In this document: positions 24,822 through 31,620 of the stretch, in pieces
How positions within the stretch are numbered: position 1 is the stretch's first letter
How the letters are laid out: every line of letters begins with the position of its first letter
Assembly: GCA_002437585.1 (NCBI GenBank)
Contig: DJQM01000014.1
Span: 6,218 to 47,152, forward strand
DNA length: 40,935 nt
DNA from: Clostridiales bacterium UBA6386
Lineage (GTDB): Bacteria; Bacillota; Clostridia; Oscillospirales; Oscillospiraceae
Direction of reading: 5' to 3'
Made by a program: the position numbers and the translations under genes
Notes under the pieces: model-generated
Told to the model about the DNA's origin: nothing
Seen by the model: only the letters and a program-made list of their open reading frames with translations
Database searches by the model: none

Positions 24822-25682
24822 CTAGAATTTAGAGTTATCATTATGGGCGTTGAAGCTGCCCTCGAAGCCTACGATATATCCGCCGTACTCCACATAGTAG
24901 CTGCAAAGGGCGGTGGTAGGCTCCACGAGGAATCGGGCGCGGGGGAAATCCTCCCGAATTTTCGCCATGAACGCCTGCACCTTGTCGTCGGCAAAGCAGT
25001 GGGCAATGCGAATCAGCCCGCCGTCCCGGAAGCCCCGCTCCTTCACCACCTGCACCATGGTAAGCAGTGCCTTTTTCTCCCCTCTGGGCTTGTGGATGGC
25101 CACGATCTGACCGCCCTGAGCCTCGCCGATGATGCGGATGCCCAGAATGCCGGCAAGCTTCGCCACCGCCAGGGAAACCCGGCCGTTCCGTGCCAGATTG
25201 TTGATGGACTCGGCGCAGAAAACGGTGTGGGTGTGATTGTGATAGTCCAGCACCTTGGCGATGGTGGTGTCGAAATCATCCCCCGCCGCCTCGCACTGAC
25301 GGATCTTGTCCGCGATCATCATGGACTCTGGGCCGGCGGACAGGGAGTCGAACAGATACACTCGCCGGTCAGGATGCTCCTCCATGTAGGTCTGCGCCGC
25401 CTGTCTGGCGGCGTTGTAGCTGCCGGACAGGTGCTTGGTAATGGTAATGCCGAAGACATACTTGGCATCGCCGAAAGCTTCCAGCCACTCGCCTACGTTG
25501 GGGCAGGAGGAGCCGGTCTTTCCCTTATATCCTTTCAGATCCTCCACCATCTGGGCGATGTTCAGCCCCGGTGCGTCCACATATTCCCGCCCGGCTACGA
25601 TCTTCATGGGTACGCAGCCGTAGTCCTCATGGGGAAGACTCAGCACATTGGAGGAAGAGTCCGTTACAATTCTAAATTTCAT
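24822..25682 (-). CDS. DegV-family fatty-acid-binding protein
   Basis: A 286-residue DegV protein. The N-terminal IVTDSSSNV motif, the GSSCPN segment, FGITITKHLSGSYNAA and the C-terminal domain with THTVFCAESINNLARNGR are family hallmarks. DegV proteins bind a fatty acid; some (FakB) present it to the kinase FakA, which is not in this window. I choose ATG 25682 because GAGG lies about 7 bases upstream; ATG 25688 is too close to that site. It is transcribed divergently from the DUF1836 gene. Confidence 0.9.
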   Translation of the reverse strand: MKFRIVTDSSSNVLSLPHEDYGCVPMKIVAGREYVDAPGLNIAQMVEDLKGYKGKTGSSCPNVGEWLEAFGDAKYVFGITITKHLSGSYNAARQAAQTYMEEHPDRRVYLFDSLSAGPESMMIADKIRQCEAAGDDFDTTIAKVLDYHNHTHTVFCAESINNLARNGRVSLAVAKLAGILGIRIIGEAQGGQIVAIHKPRGEKKALLTMVQVVKERGFRDGGLIRIAHCFADDKVQAFMAKIREDFPRARFLVEPTTALCSYYVEYGGYIVGFEGSFNAHNDNSKF

Positions 25683-25706
25683 GGTCATGCCTCGCCATCT
25701 CTATTC

Positions 25707-25749
25707 ATCGGTTTTTCAATAACCGATTATCATTGTAGCAACAACCGAT
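25707..25749. promoter_or_regulatory. AACCGAT repeats around the DegV -10 (putative operator)
   Basis: AACCGAT occurs at 25721-25727 and 25743-25749, 22 bases apart (about two helix turns) and flanking the -10. An inverted copy ATCGGTT is at 25707-25713. This is seen directly; a regulator binding there is inference. Confidence 0.45.
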
Positions 25750-25760
25750 GTCAATGTCAA
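25732..25760 (-). promoter_or_regulatory. promoter of the DegV gene
   Basis: Minus strand: TTGACA (25755-25760), 17-base spacer, TACAAT (25732-25737), a near-perfect consensus promoter. Confidence 0.85.
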
Positions 25761-25787
25761 GAGAATCTTAAAATAAGTTTTCGGATA

Positions 25788-25824
25788 TTGACAATCGACG
25801 CTTTCCCGGGTATAATGACCCGGG
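25788..25824 (+). promoter_or_regulatory. promoter of the DUF1836 gene with overlapping palindrome
   Basis: TTGACA (25788-25793), 17-base spacer, TATAAT (25811-25816). CCCGGGT (25805-25811) and ACCCGGG (25818-25824) form a perfect inverted repeat centred on the -10, a typical repressor-site position. Confidence 0.8.
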
Positions 25825-25827
25825 GTG

Positions 25828-26352
25828 ATGGAAATGAATCAGCGAATTAACGAAAAAATCGCGGAAGACTACCGCAATTTTCACCTGCCCCGGTATCAGG
25901 AGATTCCCGACGTGGGGCTTTACCTGGTGCAGGCGGCAAAATACATCAATAACAGCCTGATGCCCCTGGGGGACGGGGTGCTCACCGGCTCCATGATCAG
26001 CAACTATGTGAAAAAGGGTCTCATCGGCAGTCCGGTGAAGAAGCAGTACAGCCGGGATCAGATTGCCTACCTGATTTTCATTGCCATCTGCAAAAGCGTG
26101 CTGAGCCTGGACGCGCTGGCAAGCTTCCTGAAAATTCAGCAGGATACCTACACCGTCCAGCGAGCCTACGACTATTTTGTCCGGGAATTTGAGTCTTTGC
26201 TGCTCTTTACCTTCGATCTGACGGACACGGCGGAGGTGTTCCCGGATACCAATTCCGATGAAAAGCGGCTGATCTCCACCTGCATCATTGCCGCCGTCCA
26301 GAAGGTGTACTTAGAAAAGTACCTGGAGGCACTGTCGGAGGAAAAATCATGA
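25828..26352 (+). CDS. DUF1836 protein, probable DNA-binding regulator
   Basis: A 174-residue DUF1836 protein. Residues about 45-95 (TGSMISNYVKKGLIGSPVKKQYSRDQIAYLI) resemble a MerR-like winged helix. No Shine-Dalgarno site is visible. The -10 ends only 11 bases before ATG 25828, so the mRNA would be leaderless or nearly so; ATG 25834 and GTG 25825 are alternatives. The palindrome over the -10 suggests autoregulation (inference). A terminator follows. Confidence 0.85.
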   Translation: MEMNQRINEKIAEDYRNFHLPRYQEIPDVGLYLVQAAKYINNSLMPLGDGVLTGSMISNYVKKGLIGSPVKKQYSRDQIAYLIFIAICKSVLSLDALASFLKIQQDTYTVQRAYDYFVREFESLLLFTFDLTDTAEVFPDTNSDEKRLISTCIIAAVQKVYLEKYLEALSEEKS

Positions 26353-26364
26353 TATGCCTGTCGT

Positions 26365-26399
26365 GGCAGGCCGTATTATCGGCCTGCCGTGACTTTTTT
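26365..26399 (+). terminator. intrinsic terminator after the DUF1836 gene
   Basis: GGCAGGCCG (26365-26373) pairs with CGGCCTGCC (26380-26388), followed by TTTTTT (26394-26399). Confidence 0.8.
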
Positions 26400-26420
26400 G
26401 CCTGAGAAGCCCGGTTTTTG

Positions 26421-26449
26421 TTGACAAGCCACCAAGATTGTGGGATAAT
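26421..26449 (+). promoter_or_regulatory. promoter of aspS
   Basis: TTGACA (26421-26426), 17-base spacer, GATAAT (26444-26449). The leader to the start codon is only about 30 bases, too short for a T-box. Confidence 0.8.
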
Positions 26450-26485
26450 ATACGGGCTAAATTCAGAAGAGAGAGGATCCTTTCT

Positions 26486-28255
26486 ATGATGCAATCCAGA
26501 ACACATAACTGCGGCCAGCTCCGGCTTTCCGATGCCGGCAAGACCGTGACCATTGTCGGCTGGCTGGAAAACGTCCGGGAGGTGGGCGCGAACTTTGCCT
26601 TCTGTGTGCTCCGGGACTACTACGGTACTACCCAGGTGGTTATCGAGACCGAGGACATGATGAAGCGGATCAAGCCCATCAACAAGGAGTCCACCCTGTC
26701 CGTCACCGGTGTCGTCCGGGAGCGGGAGAGCAAGAACCCCAAGCTTCCCACCGGTGAAATTGAGGTGGTTCCGGAGAAGATCGAGGTGCTTGGCAAGTGT
26801 ATTCACAACCAACTGCCCTTTGAGATCAACAAGTCCAAGGAGGCGGACGAAAATACCCGCCTCAAGTACCGGTTCCTGGATCTGCGCAACCCTGCCGTCA
26901 AGAGCAATATCGTTCTGCGCTGCCAGGTGGTGGCGGAGCTGCGCCGGCTCATGACCGAGAAGGGCTTCCTGGAGATCACCACCCCCATTCTGACCGCTTC
27001 TTCGCCTGAGGGCGCGAGAGACTACCTGGTGCCTGCCCGGAACCATCCCGGCAAGTTCTACGCCCTGCCCCAGGCTCCCCAGCAGTTCAAGCAGCTGCTG
27101 ATGACCTCCGGCTTTGACCGGTACTTCCAGATCGCCCCCTGCTTCCGGGACGAGGACGCCCGTGCCGACCGTACCCCCGGCGAGTTCTACCAGCTGGACA
27201 TGGAGATGGCCTTCGCCTCCCAGGAGGACGTGCTGGCCACCCTGGAGGACGTGCTGGTGCCGGTGTTTGAGAAGTTCGGTAAGTACAAGCGGGTGTCCCA
27301 GGCACCCTTCCGGCACATCCCCTACAACGAGGCCATGGAGCGTTACGGCTCCGACAAGCCCGACCTGCGGATCGACCTGGAGATTCAGGACATTTCCGAA
27401 ATCGTCCAGGGCTGCGGCTTCGGCCCCTTCGAGGGCGCGACGGTCAAGGCCGTGGCGGTGGACGGCTTTACCCAGGGCAGAAAGTGGATCGACAAGCTCC
27501 TGGCGGACGTGGAGGTTCAGACCGGCAACAAGGCCTGCTGGTTCAAGGTAGACGAAAGCGGCACTCTCACCGGCGGTATTTCCAAGTTCCTGGCCGACCG
27601 CGCCCCGGCTCTGACCGAGAAGCTGAGCCTGAAGCCCGGTTCCTTCGTGTGCATGGCCGCGGGCAAAAAGTCCGCCGCCCAGAAAACCGCCGGCGTGATC
27701 CGCACCATGCTGGGTCGCCGGATCCCCGGCCACTTTGACGAGGAGCAGTACGCCATCTGCTGGATCGTGGACTTCCCCATGTATGAGATCGGCGAGGAAT
27801 CCGGCGCGCTGGAATTCTGCCACAACCCCTTCTCCATGCCCCAGGGCGGCCTGAAGGCTCTGGAGGAGGCCGAGGGGGATATGGACAAGCTTCTGGCCAT
27901 CAAGGCCGACCAGTACGACCTGGTGGTCAACGGCTATGAGTCCGCCTCCGGTGCCGTCCGGAACCACGACCCGGAGATCATGGTCAAGGCCTTCGAGCTG
28001 GTGGGTCTGGGCGAGGCCGATGTGAAGGCCAAGTTCCCCGCCATGTACAATGCCTTCACCTACGGCGCGCCCCCCCACGCCGGTGCCGCCCCTGGTATTG
28101 ACCGGCTGATTATGCTGCTCACCGGCGAGGAGTCCATCCGGGAGGTCATCACCTTCCCCATGAACAAGAATGCCCAGGATCTGATGATGGGCGCCCCCAC
28201 CACCGTGGACAAGGCGCAGCTGGATACGGTGCATATCGCCGTGCTGGAAGAGTAA
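26486..28255 (+). CDS. aspS: aspartyl-tRNA synthetase
   Basis: A 589-residue bacterial-type class II synthetase. The N-terminal OB anticodon-binding domain occupies about 1-105. The class II core has motif 2 FRDEDARADRTPGEF, and a GAD insertion domain is present at about 280-410. Motif 3 is GAAPGIDRLIMLL near the C-terminus. It charges tRNA-Asp; whether it also charges tRNA-Asn cannot be told from this window. The start at ATG 26486 follows GAGAGG (26471-26476); the upstream in-frame ATG at 26438 overlaps the -10 and is rejected. Confidence 0.96.
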   Translation: MMQSRTHNCGQLRLSDAGKTVTIVGWLENVREVGANFAFCVLRDYYGTTQVVIETEDMMKRIKPINKESTLSVTGVVRERESKNPKLPTGEIEVVPEKIEVLGKCIHNQLPFEINKSKEADENTRLKYRFLDLRNPAVKSNIVLRCQVVAELRRLMTEKGFLEITTPILTASSPEGARDYLVPARNHPGKFYALPQAPQQFKQLLMTSGFDRYFQIAPCFRDEDARADRTPGEFYQLDMEMAFASQEDVLATLEDVLVPVFEKFGKYKRVSQAPFRHIPYNEAMERYGSDKPDLRIDLEIQDISEIVQGCGFGPFEGATVKAVAVDGFTQGRKWIDKLLADVEVQTGNKACWFKVDESGTLTGGISKFLADRAPALTEKLSLKPGSFVCMAAGKKSAAQKTAGVIRTMLGRRIPGHFDEEQYAICWIVDFPMYEIGEESGALEFCHNPFSMPQGGLKALEEAEGDMDKLLAIKADQYDLVVNGYESASGAVRNHDPEIMVKAFELVGLGEADVKAKFPAMYNAFTYGAPPHAGAAPGIDRLIMLLTGEESIREVITFPMNKNAQDLMMGAPTTVDKAQLDTVHIAVLEE

Positions 28256-28268
28256 TATTGAAACCGAA

Positions 28269-28295
28269 GCGCCCCGGGTTTCCCGGGGTGCTTTT
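28269..28295 (+). terminator. intrinsic terminator after aspS
   Basis: GCGCCCCGGG, loop TTT, CCCGGGGTGC (one G-T pair), then TTTTT. Confidence 0.8.
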
Positions 28296-28321
28296 TGCCC
28301 CTGGAAAAAGCGCTTTCGATA

Positions 28322-28330
28322 TGCTATAAT
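28322..28330 (+). promoter_or_regulatory. extended -10 promoter of the RsmF-like gene
   Basis: TGcTATAAT (28322-28330) is a consensus extended -10; the -35 is weak (TGGAAA at 28302). It lies 30 bases before the start. Confidence 0.65.
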
Positions 28331-28360
28331 AACCAAAATATACGCCCTTGGAGGATCGCC

Positions 28361-29650
28361 ATGCTGCCGGAAGCCTTTTTGCGAAGAATGAAAATCCAGC
28401 TGGGGTCGGAATATCCGGCCTTTCTGGAGAGCCTGGAACGACCCCGGGCGGTGGCTCTTCGGTTCAACCCCCTGAAAGGAGAGCGGCCGACCCTGCCCTT
28501 TGTCCGGGAGCCGGTGCCCTGGGAGCCGGAGGGCTTCTATTACGACCCGGAGGCCCGGCCGGGGCTGCACGTTTACCACGAGGCGGGCGTATACTACCTA
28601 CAGGAGGCCAGTGCCATGGCACCGGTGGCTCTGCTGGAGCCGAAACCCGGGGAGCGGGTCTGCGACCTGTGCGCCGCCCCCGGCGGCAAGACCACCCAGA
28701 TCGCCGGACGGATGCTGGGGCGGGGCTTCCTGCTGTGCAACGAAATCAACCCGAAGCGGGCGAAAATTCTCTCCCGGAACATCGAGCGGATGGGAGTGGC
28801 CAACGCCCTGGTGACGAATGAGCATCCGGAAGTCCTGGCCAGCCACTTCCCCGGCTTTTTCGACCGGGTGCTGGTGGACGCGCCCTGCTCCGGGGAGGGC
28901 ATGTTCCGCAAGGAGGAGGCCGCCGTCACCGACTGGAGCGAGGAGACGGTTCGGATGTGCGCCCGCCGCCAGCGAGAAATCTTAGAAAGTGCCGCCCGGC
29001 TGGTACGACCCGGAGGAAGGCTGGTGTATTCCACCTGCACCTTCGCCCCGGAGGAGGACGAGGAAACGGTAGCGGCCTTCCTGGAAGCGCACCCGGAATT
29101 TTCCCCGGAGCCGGTGGCGGCACCCTGGTTTGCCGCCGGGGAGAACGCCAGCTACCGGATGTGGCCCCACAGGCTGCTGGGGGAGGGACATTTCGCCGCG
29201 GTTCTCCGGAAAACCCGGGGAGAATCGGGAGAAATTCCAGTTTCCACCGGGGAAAAACTGCCAAAAACCTGGGAGAGCTTTGCCAAAGAGCTGGACATTG
29301 CCCTGCCGGAGGGCAAGGCGACTGCCTTCGGCCAGAGCCTGTACTGGGCACCAAAGGAGCTGCCGGAGCTGAACCGGCTGAAGGTTCTGCGTCCCGGTCT
29401 GGAGCTGGGCATGGTGAAAAAGGATCGGTTTGAGCCGGCTCACGCCCTGGCTTTGTGGCTGAAAACCTGCGCCGTCACGGAAAGCCTTCCCCCGGACAGC
29501 CCGGAGATGAAGGCCTACCTGCATGGCGACGTAGTACCCTCCCGCAAGAAGGGCTGGTGCCTGGTTCAGGCCGGGGACGATTCCATCGGCTGGGGCAAGG
29601 GAGACGGCACGGTTCTGAAAAACCACTATCCCAAGGGTCTGCGCCGGTAA
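28361..29650 (+). CDS. RsmF/RsmB-type RNA cytosine-C5 methyltransferase
   Basis: A 429-residue NOL1/NOP2/Sun-family methyltransferase. The catalytic core has the SAM loop CDLCAAPGGKT, motif IV DAPCSGEGMFRKE (first Cys) and motif VI VYSTCTFAPEED (catalytic Cys). A C-terminal RsmF-type domain (about 300-429) supports assignment to the RsmF/YebU group, which methylates 16S rRNA; the exact target base is not certain. The ATG at 28361 follows GGAGG (28350-28354); a start at 28295 overlaps the terminator and is rejected. Confidence 0.9.
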   Translation: MLPEAFLRRMKIQLGSEYPAFLESLERPRAVALRFNPLKGERPTLPFVREPVPWEPEGFYYDPEARPGLHVYHEAGVYYLQEASAMAPVALLEPKPGERVCDLCAAPGGKTTQIAGRMLGRGFLLCNEINPKRAKILSRNIERMGVANALVTNEHPEVLASHFPGFFDRVLVDAPCSGEGMFRKEEAAVTDWSEETVRMCARRQREILESAARLVRPGGRLVYSTCTFAPEEDEETVAAFLEAHPEFSPEPVAAPWFAAGENASYRMWPHRLLGEGHFAAVLRKTRGESGEIPVSTGEKLPKTWESFAKELDIALPEGKATAFGQSLYWAPKELPELNRLKVLRPGLELGMVKKDRFEPAHALALWLKTCAVTESLPPDSPEMKAYLHGDVVPSRKKGWCLVQAGDDSIGWGKGDGTVLKNHYPKGLRR

Positions 29651-29671
29651 AAGCACCTGCGCAATTCGCTC

Positions 29672-29700
29672 TTTACAGAAATTGTATGGTGTGATATACT
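29672..29700 (+). promoter_or_regulatory. promoter of murA
   Basis: TTTACA (29672-29677), 17-base spacer, TATACT (29695-29700), with TG at 29692-29693 making an extended -10. A small GCCC/GGGC hairpin followed by TTTTTT (29709-29727) lies in the leader; its 4-bp stem is too weak to call a terminator. Confidence 0.7.
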
Positions 29701-29753
29701 ATATTATAGCCCGTATGGGCGTTTTTTGAAACTATCACAAGGAGAGGGTATCC

Positions 29754-31019
29754 TTGGCAAGATATGAAATCCATGGCGGAAAGCCGCTGAACGGAAGCGT
29801 TCTCATCAGCGGCGCGAAAAATGCCGCGGTTGCGATTTTACCGGCCGCGCTGCTGGTCAGCGGGAAATGCCGAATTGAAAACGTGCCGGATATCTCGGAT
29901 GTCAGGATTCTGCTTGACATCCTGGAGGGCATGGGCGCGAAAATCGATCATCCGGTGGCCGGTGTGGTGGAAATTGACTGCTCCGGGGTCACCTGCTCCG
30001 AGCCGGACGTGGAGCTTGTCCGGCGGATGCGGGCCAGCTACTACCTGATGGGCGCGCTCTTGGGTCGGTTCGGCAAGGCCAGAGTGGCTCTGCCCGGCGG
30101 CTGCAATTTTGCCTCCCGTCCCATTGACCAGCATATCAAGGGCTTTGAGGCTCTGGGGGCTGTGGTGGATGAAACCGAGGAATATGTGAGCCTGGAGCCC
30201 GGCGAGGAGGGTCTGCGGGGCGGGCGCATCAGTCTGGACATGGCAAGCGTGGGCGCTACCGTGAATATCATGCTGGCCGCCTCCCTGATTCCCGGACAGA
30301 CCATCATCGAGACCGCCGCGAAGGAGCCGCACATCGTTGACCTGGCCAATTTCCTCAATACCATGGGTGCCCGGATCACCGGCGCGGGCACCGATACCAT
30401 CAAAATCCGGGGTGTCAATTCCCTTCGGGGGGGCACCTACGCCATTATCCCCGACCAGATCGAGGCGGGCACCTACATGGCGGCGGTTACCGCCGTCGGG
30501 GGCAACATTCTGGTGCAGAACGTGATCCCCAAGCATATGGAGTGCATCACCACCAAGCTTCAGGAGATGGGTGCCCGGATCATCAACTATGACGATGCCA
30601 TCCGGGTGATCCGCACCGCCCCTCTGCGCAAGACCACGGTGAAAACCCGACCCTATCCCGGCTTTCCCACGGATATGCAGGCGCAGGCCTGCGTGTGCAT
30701 GGCTCTGGCGAACGGGGTCAGCCGCCTGACGGAAAGCGTCTACGAGACCCGATTCTTCGGCTACTGCACGGAGCTGGAAACCATGGGAGCCAGCATCCGC
30801 ATCAGCGGCAAGACGGCCACGGTCACCGGGGTGGAGAAGCTCCGGGGGGCGGAGGTTTACGCCCACGACCTGCGGGCGGGGGCTGCTCTGGTGATCGCGG
30901 GACTGGCCGCCGAGGGCACTACCTATGTGGAGCACATCCACTTTATCGAGCGGGGCTACGAGAACATCGTTGGCAAGCTCACCGCCCTGGGCGCGGACAT
31001 CCGCCGGGTGGAGGATTGA
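29754..31019 (+). CDS. murA: UDP-N-acetylglucosamine 1-carboxyvinyltransferase
   Basis: A 421-residue MurA, first committed enzyme of peptidoglycan synthesis and target of fosfomycin. The Lys22-Asn23 pair (SGAKN) and the active-site loop LPGGCNFASRPIDQH with Cys117 are present; the Cys form is the fosfomycin-sensitive type (family knowledge). The start is TTG 29754, chosen because GGAGAGGG (29741-29748) lies just upstream, the product then begins MARYEIHGG as in relatives, and no in-frame ATG is near. It is monocistronic with its own promoter and terminator. Confidence 0.95.
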   Translation: MARYEIHGGKPLNGSVLISGAKNAAVAILPAALLVSGKCRIENVPDISDVRILLDILEGMGAKIDHPVAGVVEIDCSGVTCSEPDVELVRRMRASYYLMGALLGRFGKARVALPGGCNFASRPIDQHIKGFEALGAVVDETEEYVSLEPGEEGLRGGRISLDMASVGATVNIMLAASLIPGQTIIETAAKEPHIVDLANFLNTMGARITGAGTDTIKIRGVNSLRGGTYAIIPDQIEAGTYMAAVTAVGGNILVQNVIPKHMECITTKLQEMGARIINYDDAIRVIRTAPLRKTTVKTRPYPGFPTDMQAQACVCMALANGVSRLTESVYETRFFGYCTELETMGASIRISGKTATVTGVEKLRGAEVYAHDLRAGAALVIAGLAAEGTTYVEHIHFIERGYENIVGKLTALGADIRRVED

Positions 31020-31027
31020 ACTGACAG

Positions 31028-31054
31028 AGCCGGGGCGCACGCCCCGGCTTTTTT
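31028..31054 (+). terminator. intrinsic terminator after murA
   Basis: AGCCGGGGC (31028-31036) pairs with GCCCCGGCT (31041-31049), followed by a T-run to 31054. Confidence 0.88.
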
Positions 31055-31506
31055 CCTATGAACCCAAAAGCCGGAGAATACGCATGTCATTGCGAACCAG
31101 TGTCGCAACACTGGTGTGGCCCCTTCCAGGGATTCCCTCCGGTCACAATCCCCCGGTATTTCCGAGAACCTCAATAGAACTTGTAGGGGACGATGCCCTC
31201 ATCGTCCCAAAATGGAAGCTTGTGCGTATGCTCCTACTCTCCATAAGTATTTCGGCTCTGGTCCCTCCGGGGGCAAGGTTCTTGTCTCGGCAAGAACCTT
31301 GAGAAGAAGCCGGCTTAAGGGGCGCTGCCGAACAGCCGCCCCCTTAAGAATCCCCCGGCCGCATCGCCGGGAGCGCGTTAAAATATTTCGGATTACTATA
31401 GGGCGGTTCTGTCGGAAGCACAGATAGAACGAGGGTTCTTCGGTGGTCGCTCCCGGATGTAGAAAATGAGCGGGCAATCGGCATGGGTTTTGTGCCAAAT
31501 TGTCGG
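31055..31506. repeat. composite intergenic repeat island 3 (no gene)
   Basis: No gene. It holds an ACCAGT hairpin (31089-31120), a segment CCCCTTCCAGGGATTCCCTCC also seen next to 13811, a CGATG hairpin (31187-31208), and an inverted version of islands 1 and 2 (about 31181-31380), including CAAGGTTCTTG (31274-31284 with 31291-31301). At 31343-31351 it carries the uninterrupted sequence that the foldback element splits in island 2. The last 120 bases before the pyr promoter show no recognised module. Confidence 0.8.
31187..31208. repeat. CGATG hairpin (A-T variant)
   Basis: GGGACGATG (31187-31195), loop CCCT, CATCGTCCC (31200-31208), preceded by GTAG. Confidence 0.8.
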
Positions 31507-31536
31507 TTGACAATCTGGTATCGCCCATGCTATAAT
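31507..31536 (+). promoter_or_regulatory. promoter of the pyr operon
   Basis: TTGACA (31507-31512), 18-base spacer, TATAAT (31531-31536) with an upstream TG (31528-31529). ATTGTC (31499-31504) and GACAAT (31509-31514) form an inverted repeat over the -35, a possible operator. Confidence 0.85.
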
Positions 31537-31550
31537 CCTCCGGATAGCTT

Positions 31551-31601
31551 GAGCGGCATTCTGCCACCAACGTCTTGCCGCTTCCGGCAAGGCATTTTTT
31601 T
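31551..31601 (+). promoter_or_regulatory. pyr operon leader attenuator: terminator and competing antiterminator
   Basis: CTTGCCG (31574-31580) pairs with CGGCAAG (31585-31591) and is followed, after GCA, by seven T residues (31595-31601): an intrinsic terminator between the promoter and pyrC. An alternative pairing, AGCGGCA (31552-31558) with TGCCGCT (31576-31582), would consume the terminator's 5' arm. No PyrR-type binding loop is recognisable in this short leader, so the controlling signal is unknown. Confidence 0.65.
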
Positions 31602-31620
31602 AGAATTTAAGGAGACGGTT

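Noticed and set aside
26450..26485. T-box leader for aspS
   Set aside because: Only about 30 transcribed bases precede the start codon.
29709..29727. Terminator in the murA leader
   Set aside because: The stem is only four base pairs despite the following T-run.
398..31120. CRISPR-like array suggested by recurring short repeats
   Set aside because: The repeats are scattered single hairpins in different spacers, not regularly spaced, and no cas genes are present.
31537..31620. PyrR-binding loop in the pyr leader
   Set aside because: The conserved purine-rich loop of PyrR sites is not seen and the leader is too short for the usual three-hairpin arrangement.
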